Assembly: GCA_001692895.1 (NCBI GenBank)
Contig: KV748187.1
Coordinates: 693,715 to 757,714, forward strand
Origin: Cenococcum geophilum 1.58
Taxonomy: Eukaryota; Ascomycota; Dothideomycetes; Gloniales; Gloniaceae
Direction of reading: 5' to 3'
DNA length: 64,000 bases
The notes beneath the pieces were generated by a model that saw only the letters and a program-made list of their open reading frames with translations, ran no database searches and was not told the DNA's origin. Shown one piece after another: positions 47,875 to 60,316 of the stretch. The stretch's first letter is position 1. Every line of letters begins with the position of its first letter. A program made the translations under genes and the position numbers.

Positions 47875-49777
47875 ATGGACCTCTTCCAGTGCATGAAGGG
47901 AGCAGCCGCAACGGCGTCGAATGCTCCATTTCACATCTTCGCTGCTTATTTCGCTGGTCTCGTGGTTACATACGTGCGTTATTGCTTACTCCAATTAGCC
48001 GTTTAGTACGGTGGTTGTTCGCAGCCATTGTTGACCCAAGTACAGTTTATCTTAGTCTCTATTTATCGTATCACGCTTCATCCCCTAGCAAAATATCCAG
48101 GACCATTCTTCTACAAGATTTCTAATTGGCCTCTGATCTTTCGGTGCATTGGCGGGAATCGACACATCCACCATCTGCTCGAACACGAGAAATATGGTAG
48201 GCATAATGAAGCTCTTCCCTAAACCCATTCTGAGCTAATGGCTTACCAACAGGCTCCGTTGTCCGAATTGGGCCAAATACATTGTCGTTCAACACAGAAA
48301 CGGCGCTCAACACCATCTATGGCTCGCAAAAGACCAACGTCCGCAAATCCGAGTGGTACAGGACCATGGACGCAGGCTCAGGAGCATTCAGCACCGCCAC
48401 CGAGATCGACAAGCGCAGGCACGCGGTTCGAAGACGGTTCATCGCGCACTGCTTCTCCGCCAGTGCGCTGAGCTCCGCGGAACCCTTCATCATCGGCAAC
48501 GTGAAGAAGTTCTGCGATCTGGTAAAGCCCAAAGCCGGCAGCGAATGGAGCGAGAAGAGGGACATGAGCGTGTGGTGCACCTGGCTCGGGTTCGACATCA
48601 TGGGCGACCTGGCGTTCGGCAAGGAATTTAACTGCCTGGAGGAGGACGAGAACCGGTACATCTCCCGCGCCATCATATCCGCCGCCAAGTACATGTACTG
48701 GGTGAGTCGATCCCTTCAACCCCGATCCTAGCAGTTCACCCGCTAACCCTCCCACTCCCCTAGTTCCCCTTTCTCCCCTTCGCCTGGCTCCTCGCACCGC
48801 TCATGAACACCAAATTCATGACCCTCATCGGCGGCCAACCGGTCCGCGACAACATCCACCTCGTCGAATACGGCTCTACCCAACTCTCCAACAAAATCTC
48901 CGCCGAACGCGCCGCCCTCGCCGCCAACCAACCCCCGCGAAAAGACATGCTGCACTTCCTGCTCAACGCGCGCGACCCCAAAACCGGCACCGGCCTCTCC
49001 CCCACCGAGCTCCTCGCCGACTCCGTCCTCTTCATCGCCGCCGGCGCCGACACCGTCGCTACGTCCCTCGCGGCCAGCTTCTTCTACCTCACGCACCACC
49101 CGCGCGCCCTGCACGCCGCCCAGAGCGAGGTCCGAGCCGCCTTCGCCTCCGCTGAGGATATCCGCATTGGAAAGGCGCTGGAGGGGTGCGGGTATCTCGA
49201 CGCGGTGATGCACGAATCGCTGCGACGCGCCCCGCCCATGCCGAGCCACGTGCCGCGCGAGGTCCTGCCGGGCGGGATCGTGATCGATGGGGAGCTTATC
49301 CCTGCGGGGGTGGTGGTCGGCGTGCCGGCGTATGCGATCCATCATAATCCGGCCTACTACCCGGATCCGTGGGCGTTTAGTCCTGAGCGGTGGATCGCGG
49401 GCCCCGGCGTCAGCACCAGCGCCGGCGGCGGGGAGAACGAGAACGAGAAGGAGGGTCGTAGAGAGGACTGCGGAAAGGATGGCAGGGAGGACACTCTGAC
49501 CCTCGCCCGCCGCGCCTTCTGCCCCTTCAGCCTCGGGGTTCGCGGGTGTATAGGCAAGGACCTAGCGGTGCGCGAGTACAAGCTCGCCCTGGCGCACGTG
49601 CTGTGGCGGTTCGATGTCAGACTGGCGGCGGGAGAGACGCTGGGGGAGGGGGGACCGGGGTTGGAGGAGGGGCGGAGAAGGGTCGATGAGTGGCAGCTGG
49701 TGGATTGTATGGGGGTTATGCGGGAGGGGCCGTTGGTTGAGTTTAGGGTTAGGGAGGGGGCGTGTGGTGGGGGGTAG
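47875..49777 (+). CDS. cytochrome P450 monooxygenase
   Basis: Exons 47875-47973, 48046-48196, 48253-48701 and 48764-49777 (introns 72, 56 and 62 bp) give 570 residues. An N-terminal membrane anchor (FHIFAAYFAGLVVTYFILVSIY) and the hinge HPLAKYPGP place it on the ER membrane. Helix I AGADTV (326-331), ExxR ESLR (384-387), PERW (440-443) and the haem loop FSLGVRGCIG (488-497, Cys495 ligand) are all present, so it should be active. The flank VRIGPNTLSFN and SVWCTWLGFDIMGDLAFG match the large fungal group usually annotated as benzoate-4-monooxygenase-like or CYP65-type; the substrate is unknown. An acidic, low-complexity insert (GGGENENEKEGRRE) precedes the haem loop and the C-terminus is Gly-rich. 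GC-rich and free of RIP. Confidence 0.9.
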
Positions 49778-51045
49778 TTTGGGGGATACGTTTGGGATTA
49801 GGAGAGTTACGGTTTTCAGTTACGGGGGTTAGTGGAATAGGGAGAATAGTACAGAGTGTTTTGACTGTGGCCGGGCAAAAGACCTTGTGTTTTGACATCG
49901 GTTACTCTGCGCTGGCATTGTTGGTATAGAGCACGAATGAGTCAGAGATTATTATTAAATTTTGACCTTCTACAGCCCGTATGAGCTCCGGTGTCCTCCC
50001 TTCTGCGCGCTCAACACAGCAATTTTGGTAATCACTAGTCAAGCGCACCGTCCAACGTAGATACCCCGCGCTTGCCAAAAGAGCTGTGCACCCACAAGAA
50101 AGGCGAAGCCTTTAATTTTTAAGCTTAATTATGAGGGTTAGGCTTGAAATTCTCTAGTGCGTACAAAGCGAAATTGCTATTTCTATAGGAGCGAAACTAT
50201 CAACAGAGTTCAAATAGAGCCTCGTGAGATCCAGGATAATATTTAGTGGAGTTCCCGATATATTTCATGGGGTCCAAGCTCCATAGGGATAACCCCATAT
50301 ACTTACAACTCTGGTAATCCGAAACGCTGGGCGGGAAAGTAGTGTAGGGTGCTGTGCCGCTTCCAGTTCCGAAAAAAAGGAAAAGTGATCGCCGATTGCT
50401 GTGGCTTCAGGGTTCTTGGCTTCAGCGGCCCTGGCTTCCGTTGCCTTGGCTTCGGTGTGAAAGGCTTGTGTCAATAGCCCATGTCAACGGCTTCGTGCGA
50501 CGTTAAACGCTCCTAGGCGGGCCTTTGTCTCGGGGCTCCCCGGTACATGGCACGAACGCTGTAGGCTGTTAGGGCTTGGACTTGTTTTGTAAAATTGTTG
50601 ACGGTAAATATCTACGCTCTTGACATTTGAGAATGCCATTTCGAGGCCGATTGAACAGAGGGTTTATTTTTAGCTGAACGGGCCCTAGGTGGCCAAAGAC
50701 GACCATTATGCAACGAGAGCACTAACTATGATGTGTTGGAGTACTTCTACCAGACGGACCCGCGAGTAGATTGACCTAAGAAGAATAAATATATATACTT
50801 GTTGCCAAGCCACCCCCTTTATCTAGTCCCTATGCGGTACTAATCAACACTCGCTGGGCAATTCCGCCAATCACATGTCGAAGCGCCCAAAACCCTACTA
50901 ACCTCACGAATAATTGAAAGGGTTTATTTATATGCCTAAGCGCTCTGAATGAGTCATTTTATCAATTTGTTAGAACAGGTGCAAGAATTGGGGTATTTTA
51001 TCGGCTTGTAGAAGAACAGGGTGTAAAGTAGCTTTAAACTCCCAG
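49778..51045. other. intergenic region
   Basis: This lies between the convergent P450 (plus) and permease (minus), and likely contains both 3' UTRs. A minus-strand open frame at 50265-50474 has an AEA-rich translation (gcttcagcggccctggcttcc) derived from a short GGCTTC repeat at 50402-50456. No gene recognised. Confidence 0.5.
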
Positions 51046-52927
51046 CTACTCCTTATTAGGATCGGTTGGAACCTGGAACCTCTTATGCCCGCTAACAAAC
51101 CAATCAACCAAAGCAATTACTATGACGGCGAACATAATTGGACCAGCATAGTTAAAATTTGCTGCAGTGACGGGTAAAATGGCGGGGAACGGAAGCCAGA
51201 CGATGACGAAAATGCAGTAGCAGACGGCGAATATGTTGACTGGAATGCCGAACCGGCCGAGGTTGAATGGGCCATATTGCGGGTGCTGGCCTTGCAGCTT
51301 GCGTAGCAAGAAGAGGAAAATTGGCACGACATATGATATGTAGAGTGCGAGAGCACCGAGGGAGATCACCGCAAAGAAGGCAGAGGTGCTGCCAACGGTA
51401 ATAAGGCCAATAAGGGCACAAAGGACGGCAACGAGACCTAGAGCTCTTGTAGGCATACGGAGAGTTGGGTGAACCTGCGTAGGGTTAGTAACTGAAAATT
51501 ACGTATTTTGTTAAATCGAACTTACATAGCTAAAGAACGACGAGAAGGGAAGGCCATTATCTCTTGCGAAAGCCCAGACTAGACGTGTCACGGAAGCGAA
51601 AACACTGAATTGGCACACTGCAGCCGGGATAATGATAAAGCAGGTCAGGGCCGTAGCCCCTGCTACCGATCCTGTTGCCTGAAGGTAGATCTCGATGACC
51701 GGATATCCAGTTGGGCTCATAAGAGCAGTCATGGGGTCACCCATGAAGAATAGGAGAGTTAAAACGAAGCCAAATGCAAGAACAGAGTTAATGAGAACGC
51801 CTAGCACCATACTCGTAGGCACTTTCTTCGGGGCGTCTTTCATCTCATTACTCAAATGGAGTACTCCATCGAAGCCTAAATTCCAATCAGCGTTGTTCAG
51901 ACAGTTTGAATTGTCGAAAGTACTTACCGGTGAGCAGTGAAGTGCTGGTAAGCAGACCGAGACACCACTGAACACCATCGTTTGACCATCCGCTCAGTCC
52001 AAAGAACGACTCAGTGAAGACAAATTCTGCGGAGCTCCTCGGGCCCATAACGGCCAACGTCACAACGGTGGCGATAAAAAAGGCGATGTGGATAATTCCT
52101 CCGAACATCTCAATTGCCACGAGCAGCTTGCGGGCATAAACGTTGAGGATGACACAGACAGCCAAATATGCCCACATTATCAGCGTGATGTGCCATAAAT
52201 GAGGAACGTAGTTCACGTTATTTATGCCGATAAGACCCACGGTCATTGCAGAGCAGACATATGATCCAGATGCGCAAAGAGCAATCCATGCGAAAGTCTG
52301 CAGGGAATTAGTTCGTTGCTCAGTCTTGTGAGTGGATCAGAAGCTCACCGTCAACCATCCTTAAAAAAGTCAGCGCATTTTCTTAGTATGTGGAAAAGAT
52401 AGACTGAGCTTACCTTGGATTAAACTCCAGAAAGCGGGTGTCATAATTCGTGGAGCATATAGACCAGTCCATCGATACTGCGCACCGACAACGGGAGTTC
52501 TGCACTGGATGTTAATAGAGAAAAACTGTGATTTCGATCAGGATCACTGACATCGATGCCATCTCACCTAAGCTGAGTGCAATTGAAGTGGACCCAATTG
52601 ATGCGAGGATAAGTCCCCAGACCAATGCAGTAGGTCCGCCATTGAGCAGACCAGCACCGAGTGTAATACCAATTCCTTCCCAGGTGGAGAGAACCGTGAG
52701 ACCAAAAGCAACGGCAGGTTTCAAGGAGATATATCTCTATAAATGGTTGGTTGGAAGTCGTAATTAAGTAGAGCTGGTTCGACATGAACCAAGCGGCAGT
52801 CACTTACATCCAACTGTCGGTTGTCATAGCTCCCGGACCGCTCGCCCTTAGTGGCACGTTCAGGCTCCCGATTACTGTGATCGCTGCCATCGTGGATGGT
52901 CATCTCAATGTTCTTGTCGTCGGCCAT
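51046..52927 (-). CDS. APC-family amino acid / GABA-type permease
   Basis: Seven exons on the minus strand: 52927-52808, 52736-52552, 52499-52414, 52359-52349, 52297-51928, 51875-51526 and 51474-51046, a continuous 516-residue frame. Exon 4 is only 11 nt (GATGGTTGACG), needed to join IQ-GWLT-TFAW in frame. The protein has a hydrophilic N-terminus (MADDKNIEMTIHDGS) and about 12 membrane segments, with GITLGAGLLNGGP in segment 1, GAQYRWTGLYAP after segment 2 and FDGVLHLSNEMKDAPKKVP, an APC-type conserved loop. These are typical of fungal GABA/choline/amino-acid permeases at the plasma membrane. Substrate cannot be read from sequence. The start is the only ATG before the first conserved block. 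Confidence 0.9.
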
Positions 52928-53596
52928 GGTGACGGGGACAGTGGATGGTCGAAAGAAGCAGCGATTGTCAAGAAAGGAAGTGTGGACAGAACCGAACTGC
53001 TGGGAACGGCTCGCTGAGACATGGGATGATAAAAGATATGGCAGTGGCATGGCATGGCGGGAATTGCAGGCATGGACTGCACTAGTGCACTTGATGGCCG
53101 CCCACGCTGAGAAATCTAACGAACTACATTGGCTGAGCGAGTCAGGTCGCGAACCCCCGCAGGCCCCGTCTCGCCCGTGCCATCGGTGTCCGGGAAAGCG
53201 GTACCAGCATCGCACCAGAATCGTACCAGTATCTATCACATATCCCTGTCCGCGCACTACTGTCGGTTCCTTGAGCCGATCACGGCCACTGACTCGTGCG
53301 GCGGCCGGGGGCCTGGCCTGGCGTCTTGGCTCCACCACAGGCCCAAATATGCCCCAAGTCTATCCAAGCTTCCTGTCTCGGGCACTCATAAGGCTTGGTG
53401 GCTTTGGCATGGACAATGTTCGCAAGAATCAAGGAGAGCGCCTCATGGCGCGGGAGAAGCAAAAATTCCACGTCCCACTTTCGTGCGCGAGCATTTCTGA
53501 CTAAACCCACATGTTCCCCTGATGCGATGCTTCTCCAGTTTCTAGATCTGGCCCGAATCCCCTTCCTGCGCACAACCTTCAAATCTGCCCTCCAGT
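52928..53596. promoter_or_regulatory. divergent promoter region, permease / 7TM gene
   Basis: 669 bp separate two divergent start codons. The sequence is GC-rich in its middle (53150-53330) with no TATA box that I can support. Shared regulation of the two genes is possible but only inferred. Confidence 0.45.
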
Positions 53597-54991
53597 ATGG
53601 CTAGCGGTCCGTACATACAGCATCACGGAGCTGCCGTCGTTGCAGTCGGGTATTCTTTGGTCATTGTGACTCTAAGCTTTACCGCCACTAGACTGTATAC
53701 CACTCTCCGCCGAAAGCAAGGCTTTAGGGTAGATGATTGGATATTCTTGGTCGCAAACGTGAGTTGTACCCTCACCAACAACTGACATATGAGGGGCCGC
53801 TGATCCTAGAAGTAGGGTGTAGCCCTTGCGCAGAGCATCATTGTCGATCGGGCTGTGCACGCTGGCCTCGGAAATCACTTCAGCTCACTCTCACCTTCTT
53901 CAAAGGACAGTTTTTTCAAGGCGGGTGGTCCAAAAAGCTCGGAGAGATGAGATGTTACTTAGCTAACACCTGCGCCTCTGTTAGTTTATGTACATTGCCC
54001 AATTACTATCAATTGCGGCGCAATATTTAGCAAAAGTCTCAGTTGTGTTATTGATTGGGCGGCTAGACACGAAGAAGTCCACGCAATTGAATTGCCATAT
54101 CGTACACGCCCTGTGTCTTACCTGGGTGCTGTTTTCCATCTTTACGATTTCCTTCCAGTGTGGACTGCCGAAGCCATGGACTTTCAACGAAAACCGATGC
54201 GTCGCGGGAGGAAAACTATACTATGTGATCATTCTAATCAACATAATTACGGATGCAACCATCGCATTATTCTTCCTCCCTGTGGTATGGAAGCTTCAAA
54301 TGGCTCGTGATGAGCGGATCACAATCATGTCTGTTTTCGCTTCCAGGCTGTCGTAAGTAACTCTGATAGTTTCGGCGAATCAAAAACAGAGGACTGTTAA
54401 CCTTCAACAGTGTTTGCGGGGTTTCAATCGGAAATATGGCGGTTCTAGGCTCCTACATCAATTCCTCGGACATAACTTGTGAGTCTTCCATACTTCAAGT
54501 TCTAGCGGTAGAGACTGACTATCATCGTGACAGGGAACGCCATAGGACCTACCATCCTGAACTCAGTAGTCATGAATCTTTCTATCATCACTGCCGGAAT
54601 ACCAAGCGTGCATCGCTTCCTTGGGGATCTTCAGACGGGCCAAATAGGTATCCGTCTTAACGAACTTGAAATAGAAATGTCAGCTTCCGGCTCAAGGTCA
54701 AAGTCCCGTTTTCGATCTGGAAATGACACCAACTCAAAGAACAGTTCCAAAGCTACATCATCATCTCAGTCCGCGCCTTCGCTAAAGCTTACACCACCGA
54801 ATCGTGGAGCAGTATCGACGCACATATCTGGATCAAGAGATCCTGAGGCGGATGCAATATACAGCAGTCAGAGGAATGAAGATGATGTTGCGGAAGACAG
54901 TAGCATGAGTAGTTTGAAGAGGAATGTCGTCTTTCAAACCCGCGAGGTCCTTGTGGAATACGAATCCAATCAGCACAGCGGCCCATCATAA
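53597..54991 (+). CDS. 7TM rhodopsin-domain (PTH11-type) membrane protein
   Basis: Exons 53597-53758, 53816-53920, 53985-54352, 54411-54478 and 54534-54991 join to 386 residues. ATG 53597 begins MASGPYIQHHGAAVVAVGYS. About seven hydrophobic segments follow, with VDDWIFLVAN, YLAKVSVVLLIGRL, FQCGLPKPWTF and WNAIGPTILNSVV. These match the fungal rhodopsin-domain family of integral membrane proteins, many described as PTH11-like receptors. There is no CFEM domain. The Ser-rich C-terminal tail (SASGSRSKSRFRSG) is probably cytosolic. Intron 2 (53921-53984) needs a GC donor (AAG|GCGGGT) to stay in frame; the alternatives give a stop. Function in signalling is inferred from the family. Confidence 0.8.
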
Positions 54992-56567
54992 GGTCTGAAA
55001 ACACTGTATATTTATATGCTAGTGCAGGTAGCCATTAGCATATGGACAATCTTTCGGTAGCATTGGGTCCGGGACGCATGCATCTTCTCTTTGACATTAA
55101 GAACTTTCTTCGTGGCTACACGATTTCAAAAAAGTAGTGAACCTAGAATTAACAAATGGGTTGAGTACGTCATTGTATACTAGAGTACGAACATCCCCAT
55201 TCATAACCAATATGCTAGGAGGGTTGTTTATCTAAGCTGTAAACTGGAGCCATTTAAATCCAACTGAACCCTTTTAAGACTTTTAAGTTTTAGAACTAAT
55301 AAATAGCTTTAATACGAGGTATAGGGATATAGATAGAAAATAGTTTAAAGAAGGATATAACTCCTTTATATAAGACTTATAAATATCTTTAGATTTTTAT
55401 CTACTCGTAATAAGTATCTTATAATAAATCTTTATATTTATGCTTAGATAAAATAATTATAGATAGGAATAAAGGAAATTTTAACTCCTAGTAAATCTAC
55501 GTTATAAAGCGGAGTCGTTTTATATATTATTACTACTTATTACCTATTATATCTTAACTAATATCTTAGGATTAGATTAGGAAAGAGAAGGGTTTTATTT
55601 TAATTTATAGTTATAAAATATTCGTATTAGTTAGTAAAATTCATACACTATACTATTAGATTAAGGCAGTAAGGCTCTTATCTATTAAATAATATACCAT
55701 TAATAGACTAAAGCACTTTACTCTCTCTAGTATTTTAGTAATATCTAAATCTAATAATGCAACACTTGAAATTTCTTATATTATTTAGTACGTTATTTAG
55801 GTAGTCCTTCTAAATAGGTAAGCTAATTAAGTGTTTACCTCTTAACTTGCTTAGTTTGTTAACTTACTAAGATTAGTAATATATTTTATAGTCTTATAGT
55901 AGGGGATTACTCTATTAATATCTTTCTTATTTATTAAGCTCTAAATTACTACTAAAGTTAATTATAAACTAGTATAAAGACGCACTCGCTATAAGGAAGA
56001 TTATATTACTAGCTTTAATATAGTACTAATTACTAGCTATATAACTTAGCTACCCCTTACCTTATAGCTTAATTAGTTTTAGTGCCTCCTGTACTATCTT
56101 AACTAACCTATTTATATCTCTTCTTAGTAGTCGTATTACTGCTAATATAAGGTCCGTAATACTATCCCTCTTCTCTTTATCTTTATCCTTAAAGATATCT
56201 CCTATCTTTAAGTTATTTATTAGAGATATAGCATTCCCATCTTTAATTTAATAACCTTTATTATTTCTAATACCTCTTAATACCTTCTATTAGATCTTTT
56301 ATATCTAACTATTATAACTAGCTAGTAATTATGATCCTTTTACTTAGTAAAGTTATACCGTCCTATTCTTATTATAGAGAGAAAAAGTTAGTATATATTA
56401 TAATTACGGCTCCGTCTAGTTACTAACCTTCTTTATATACTAAGTGTATATAAGTAAATATAAAATCGTTCTATAATATTTAATCCATTTTTTACGCTAA
56501 GTATACGCGTTTTATTATTCTTTATAAGTATCTAGTACCTTATCTAATTTATTTTAGGGTCTCGCTT
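54992..56567 (-). other. RIP-degraded repeat, family not identified
   Basis: From about 55240 the sequence is strongly TA-rich with RIP-type stops. The minus strand contains a recognisable but unassigned frame around 56080-56250 (GNAISLINNLKIGDIFKDKD, ITDLILAVIRLLRRDINRL). The first 250 bp hold the 3' end of the 7TM gene. No ends of an element were found. Confidence 0.4.
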
Positions 56568-56578
56568 TGTTATAGAAC

Positions 56579-58066
56579 TGTTACGGCACCGTAACGGATC
56601 TAGTTAGGGGGCTCGCTTAAGCCTTAGCAAATGTATATAGACGTGTCCTTTTCCACCTTCTGCTCCCTATCTTAATATCTAGGTTTATAGACATTCTAAT
56701 TATATAGGCTTATATACGTTCTAAACAGCGCTCATACCTTAATTAACTAAGTTGCTGTAATATTATATTAAGATCCCTTAACCAATTATAGGCTGTTATA
56801 TCCTAGGTTAAAGAAGCCCTATAGCCTAGGGTAGTTAATAGGTAATGGAGCCCTATATACTAGCAGGCAAAGGAAGAAGAGCCTAACTTCTATAATAAAG
56901 AAGGTAGGAGATGCATACTCTAAGACAAAGTAAGGATCGTGCGAAGTCCTATAATGGCTAGGTATGGAATCCCTACACTATATAGGCACCCTTATGCTTA
57001 TATTTAATTCTTTTTTTTTCTCTTCTCTCTACCTAACGGCTGCCTATGCTATGGGGAAGCACGTGCCGGGCAGTAACCTCTTTCTGACTGTATGAACTCG
57101 ATCGACAACAATAAAGGTCCTATGACGACGCGTATATCTGTTAACCGAACGCGTCTATCTACCTACCTACCGACCAACCGACCGTACGTCTACGGACGCT
57201 TACACCGTACTGCTACCTAAATAGCCCTTTTTAATGGATATTAAGCTACGTATGCTACGAGGAACGAAATCGGTTAATACTGAGACTAGTGCTATACGCT
57301 GGCTGCGATAAACGACCCTAATTAATACTAAGTTGTACGAGCTTTAAGGAACGAAATTACCAGGACTACCGACGCTAGCATTACTCTACTATTAACTACC
57401 GATTGTGCCGATATATATACGATATATATACCTAACAACAACTATGCTAATACGCCTACAGTCTTCCAACTATATAATCGTGCCGTTACGCTTACAATCT
57501 ACGACTTTTGCTTATATTATACTGCTATAAACCAATTAATAGCCCAAGCTCTACGTTCGACCTACTATTATAAGATAACCGATAAACGAGCTTTATACTT
57601 AACCATTATCGTTACCGCCGCTAGTACCGTACTACTACCCAAACACAGCTACTCCTGTATGCAGCTAAACCTTAATTTAACTACTACTGCTCCTGCCTGC
57701 GTACCACAATTGACTTCTGCCGCTACGCCCGTAGCACTACAATTGACCCTTACTGCTCTGCATGTAGCATCTTATTAACTACTGCTGCCCTACCTACAGC
57801 AACAACTATAACTGTATAAGAGGTAGAAGATAAGCACCTAAGGACAAAGCTTAAGGGCAAGCTTTTTTAAAGGGGGGGGTAATATTACGGCACCGTAACG
57901 GATCTAGTTAGGGGGCTTGCTTAAGCCTTGGCAAATATATATAGACGTATTCTTTTCCACCTTCTGCTCCCTATATTAATATCCGGGTCTATAGATATTC
58001 CAATTATATAGGCTTGCATACGTTCTAAACGACGCTCGTGCCTTAATTGACTAAGTCGCTGTAATA
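56579..58066 (+). mobile_element. small non-autonomous LTR element (TRIM-like)
   Basis: A 1488-bp element with 184-bp LTRs (56579-56762, 57883-58066; TGTTACGGCACCGTAACGG start, TATTACGG in the right copy). A perfect AGAAC duplication flanks it (56574-56578, 58067-58071). A polypurine tract (aaaggggggggtaa, 57869-57882) precedes the right LTR, giving plus orientation. The 1.1-kb interior encodes no pol. It interrupts the 11th base of the gypsy LTR. Confidence 0.9.
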
Positions 58067-60051
58067 AGAACGAGGGTAGTAGCTATAGAGCGTATATATT
58101 CGAGGAGTCTATAAAACGTTACGCGATTAATTGTAAGGGTTAAGGGCGTAAGGAGGTAATATACCTACGCGTAGCTAATATAAGCTGTGCGTGAGGTATA
58201 TATAAGAGCACGGGGTTCTCCTATAGAGGCCCCTATAGTAGGGTTCTGTAATACTACCCCCCCTCCTATAGAGGCGGAGCTCTGGCGACGCTATAGTTAC
58301 TATATATATATATAAGGGACACTTAAGGTATAGAAAAGAAGAAAGGGGGATATTACTAAAGGTTTAAAATAATGTTATATAATAAGGCTTAGCATCTAAA
58401 AATCCGACTAATTAGATAACTTTAACCGCTGGTTAAAGTTCCTAGACAACTTAACAATATTCCGGTTACGTAATCGCACTTTACCGTAATTTAACGGCAA
58501 TTTGCCCTTATATAGTAATATATAACGGTTTAACTCTATAAGGGCTCCTATAGAGGATTAGGTATAAAATCTTTGCTTAGGCCTAGTTTCTATAGGTTCG
58601 CGTAGTAAAAGTCACTAATTAGATCCTTTGCATTTTTAAAGTCTTCCTATAGTTGCTATTCTAGTTAATTTATATTAAATCCTGTATATATAGCTCTATA
58701 GTAAAGCCATTATCCTCTACCTTTACCAACGTATTTAGAGTTAACAATTCGTTTAACGGTCCACTCCTTATAGTTCTTATCTTTGTTTTTATCTTAGATT
58801 AGTACTAGTAAGGGTTTAGGCTATATCTACCCTAGTAAGAGGTTAGGCTAATAAAGGTATAGTAGCTATAGGTAAAATATAGGTTATATCCTATAGGTAG
58901 CTAAAGTAAGTAGAAGTTCTAGCTTATATATAGCTCCCCTATTAAAAACTTATTTAATTAAATAGGGGCTAAGTATAAGGGTTATTTTGGCCCTTACTTA
59001 GCTGTATTGCCTAGGGGCTTTTAGGGGTCGCCAAGGCTAGCCTTTAGCTAGCCCTTAGCACCTCCTTATAAGCACCTCGGGCTTATAGCCCTTTCCCTCC
59101 TTATTGGTTCGTCTCTCTCTGTACTAGGTTATTGCCTACCCTTATTACTATATCGTCCTCTTCCATCGACTCCCTATATGACTTATGCTCGGCTTGCCTG
59201 CTCCCTATCGTATACCCTAGCAATACTGCCTTATACTAAGGTTCTTATAATTAAGTAACTTTATAGGCCTCTATGTAGAGATATTATATATATTTAGCTA
59301 TACCTAGTCGCTAATATGCATCTCCAGTAGTAGTGTTTTATAGTAGTTAATAAAATAGGCCTACTTTACTTAAGCCTAAGCCATTTCTCCCTTATAGTAG
59401 TTAAGTAGATTTTTTATACAGTCTGTATACTAGTTAGTAAGTAGCATCTTAAGGCGTTTTCTATATAGCAGTTTCTTATTAATAGGTTCTAGTAGCTCTA
59501 TACTAAATTAGGGGTAATAACCCTTATTCGCGAAGAATAGGGTAAGTCCTATAGTAGTTAAGATATAGTTATTCGCTATAAATTTACCTAGTAGGAGGTA
59601 ATCTACCTAGTTATCTTAACTATAGGCAACTACCTATTATAGGTACGCTTTTATACTAGCATTAGCGTTTTCTAGTTACCTAGTAGTTTTATAATAAAAG
59701 AATATAGATATCTTAATAGAGATACTAAGGCGTTAGCAGATTCGTCTCTATATATTAGAGTTAAATTATATACCTTAGTCGGACGTAATTAAGTTAGGTA
59801 ACCTATATAGTTAGTAAACTTTATAAAGGAAGGCGTTAATAACGTCGCTAATAGCTACGCCTTCGGTTAGGACGTAGTAGCGCTCTTTTATAAGGATATT
59901 CTTATAGGTATAGCCGTATTATTTATAGGGTAGTAGGTTAATAATAAAAAAATCTATGGCGATATTTGCTCATCGTTATATAGGTACTAGTAGAGGGTAT
60001 AATAGTCCTTAGTACTTTATATTAAAGGCCTTAGCGCGCTTATAACTATAG

Positions 60052-60316
60052 TGTGGGAGGGTACAACCTCTCTAAGATGGAAAGTCACGGTGCTGTCAGT
60101 CTGTTAGTCTATCGGTCGGTTAGTCGGTCGGTCAGTCGGTCAGTTAGTCGTAATTAGTCAGTAAAATAGTCAGTAAGAAAGAAAGAAAAGAGTGTATTTC
60201 CGGTAACTAGTAGGGTCGTAATATGTATGATAGAGGGAAGAAGGAAGGAAGCCGAAGGCTCTATAAATATAGGGAAATGCCAAGACAGTAGGCGACGTCC
60301 AATCTACACCACTACA
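60052..60316. repeat. solo LTR, little mutated
   Basis: A 265-bp sequence TGTGGGAGGG..CCACTACA with a 4-bp duplication ATAG on either side (60048-60051, 60317-60320), lying inside the gypsy element. It contains a (gtcg/gtca)n microsatellite at 60110-60165 and a gaaagaaag tract. Its near-normal GC content contrasts with the RIP-mutated host element. Confidence 0.75.

Noticed and set aside
48378-49345. Minus-strand frames of 97-200 codons over the P450 gene
   Set aside because: GC-rich antisense shadows; the plus strand has all P450 motifs with proper splice sites.
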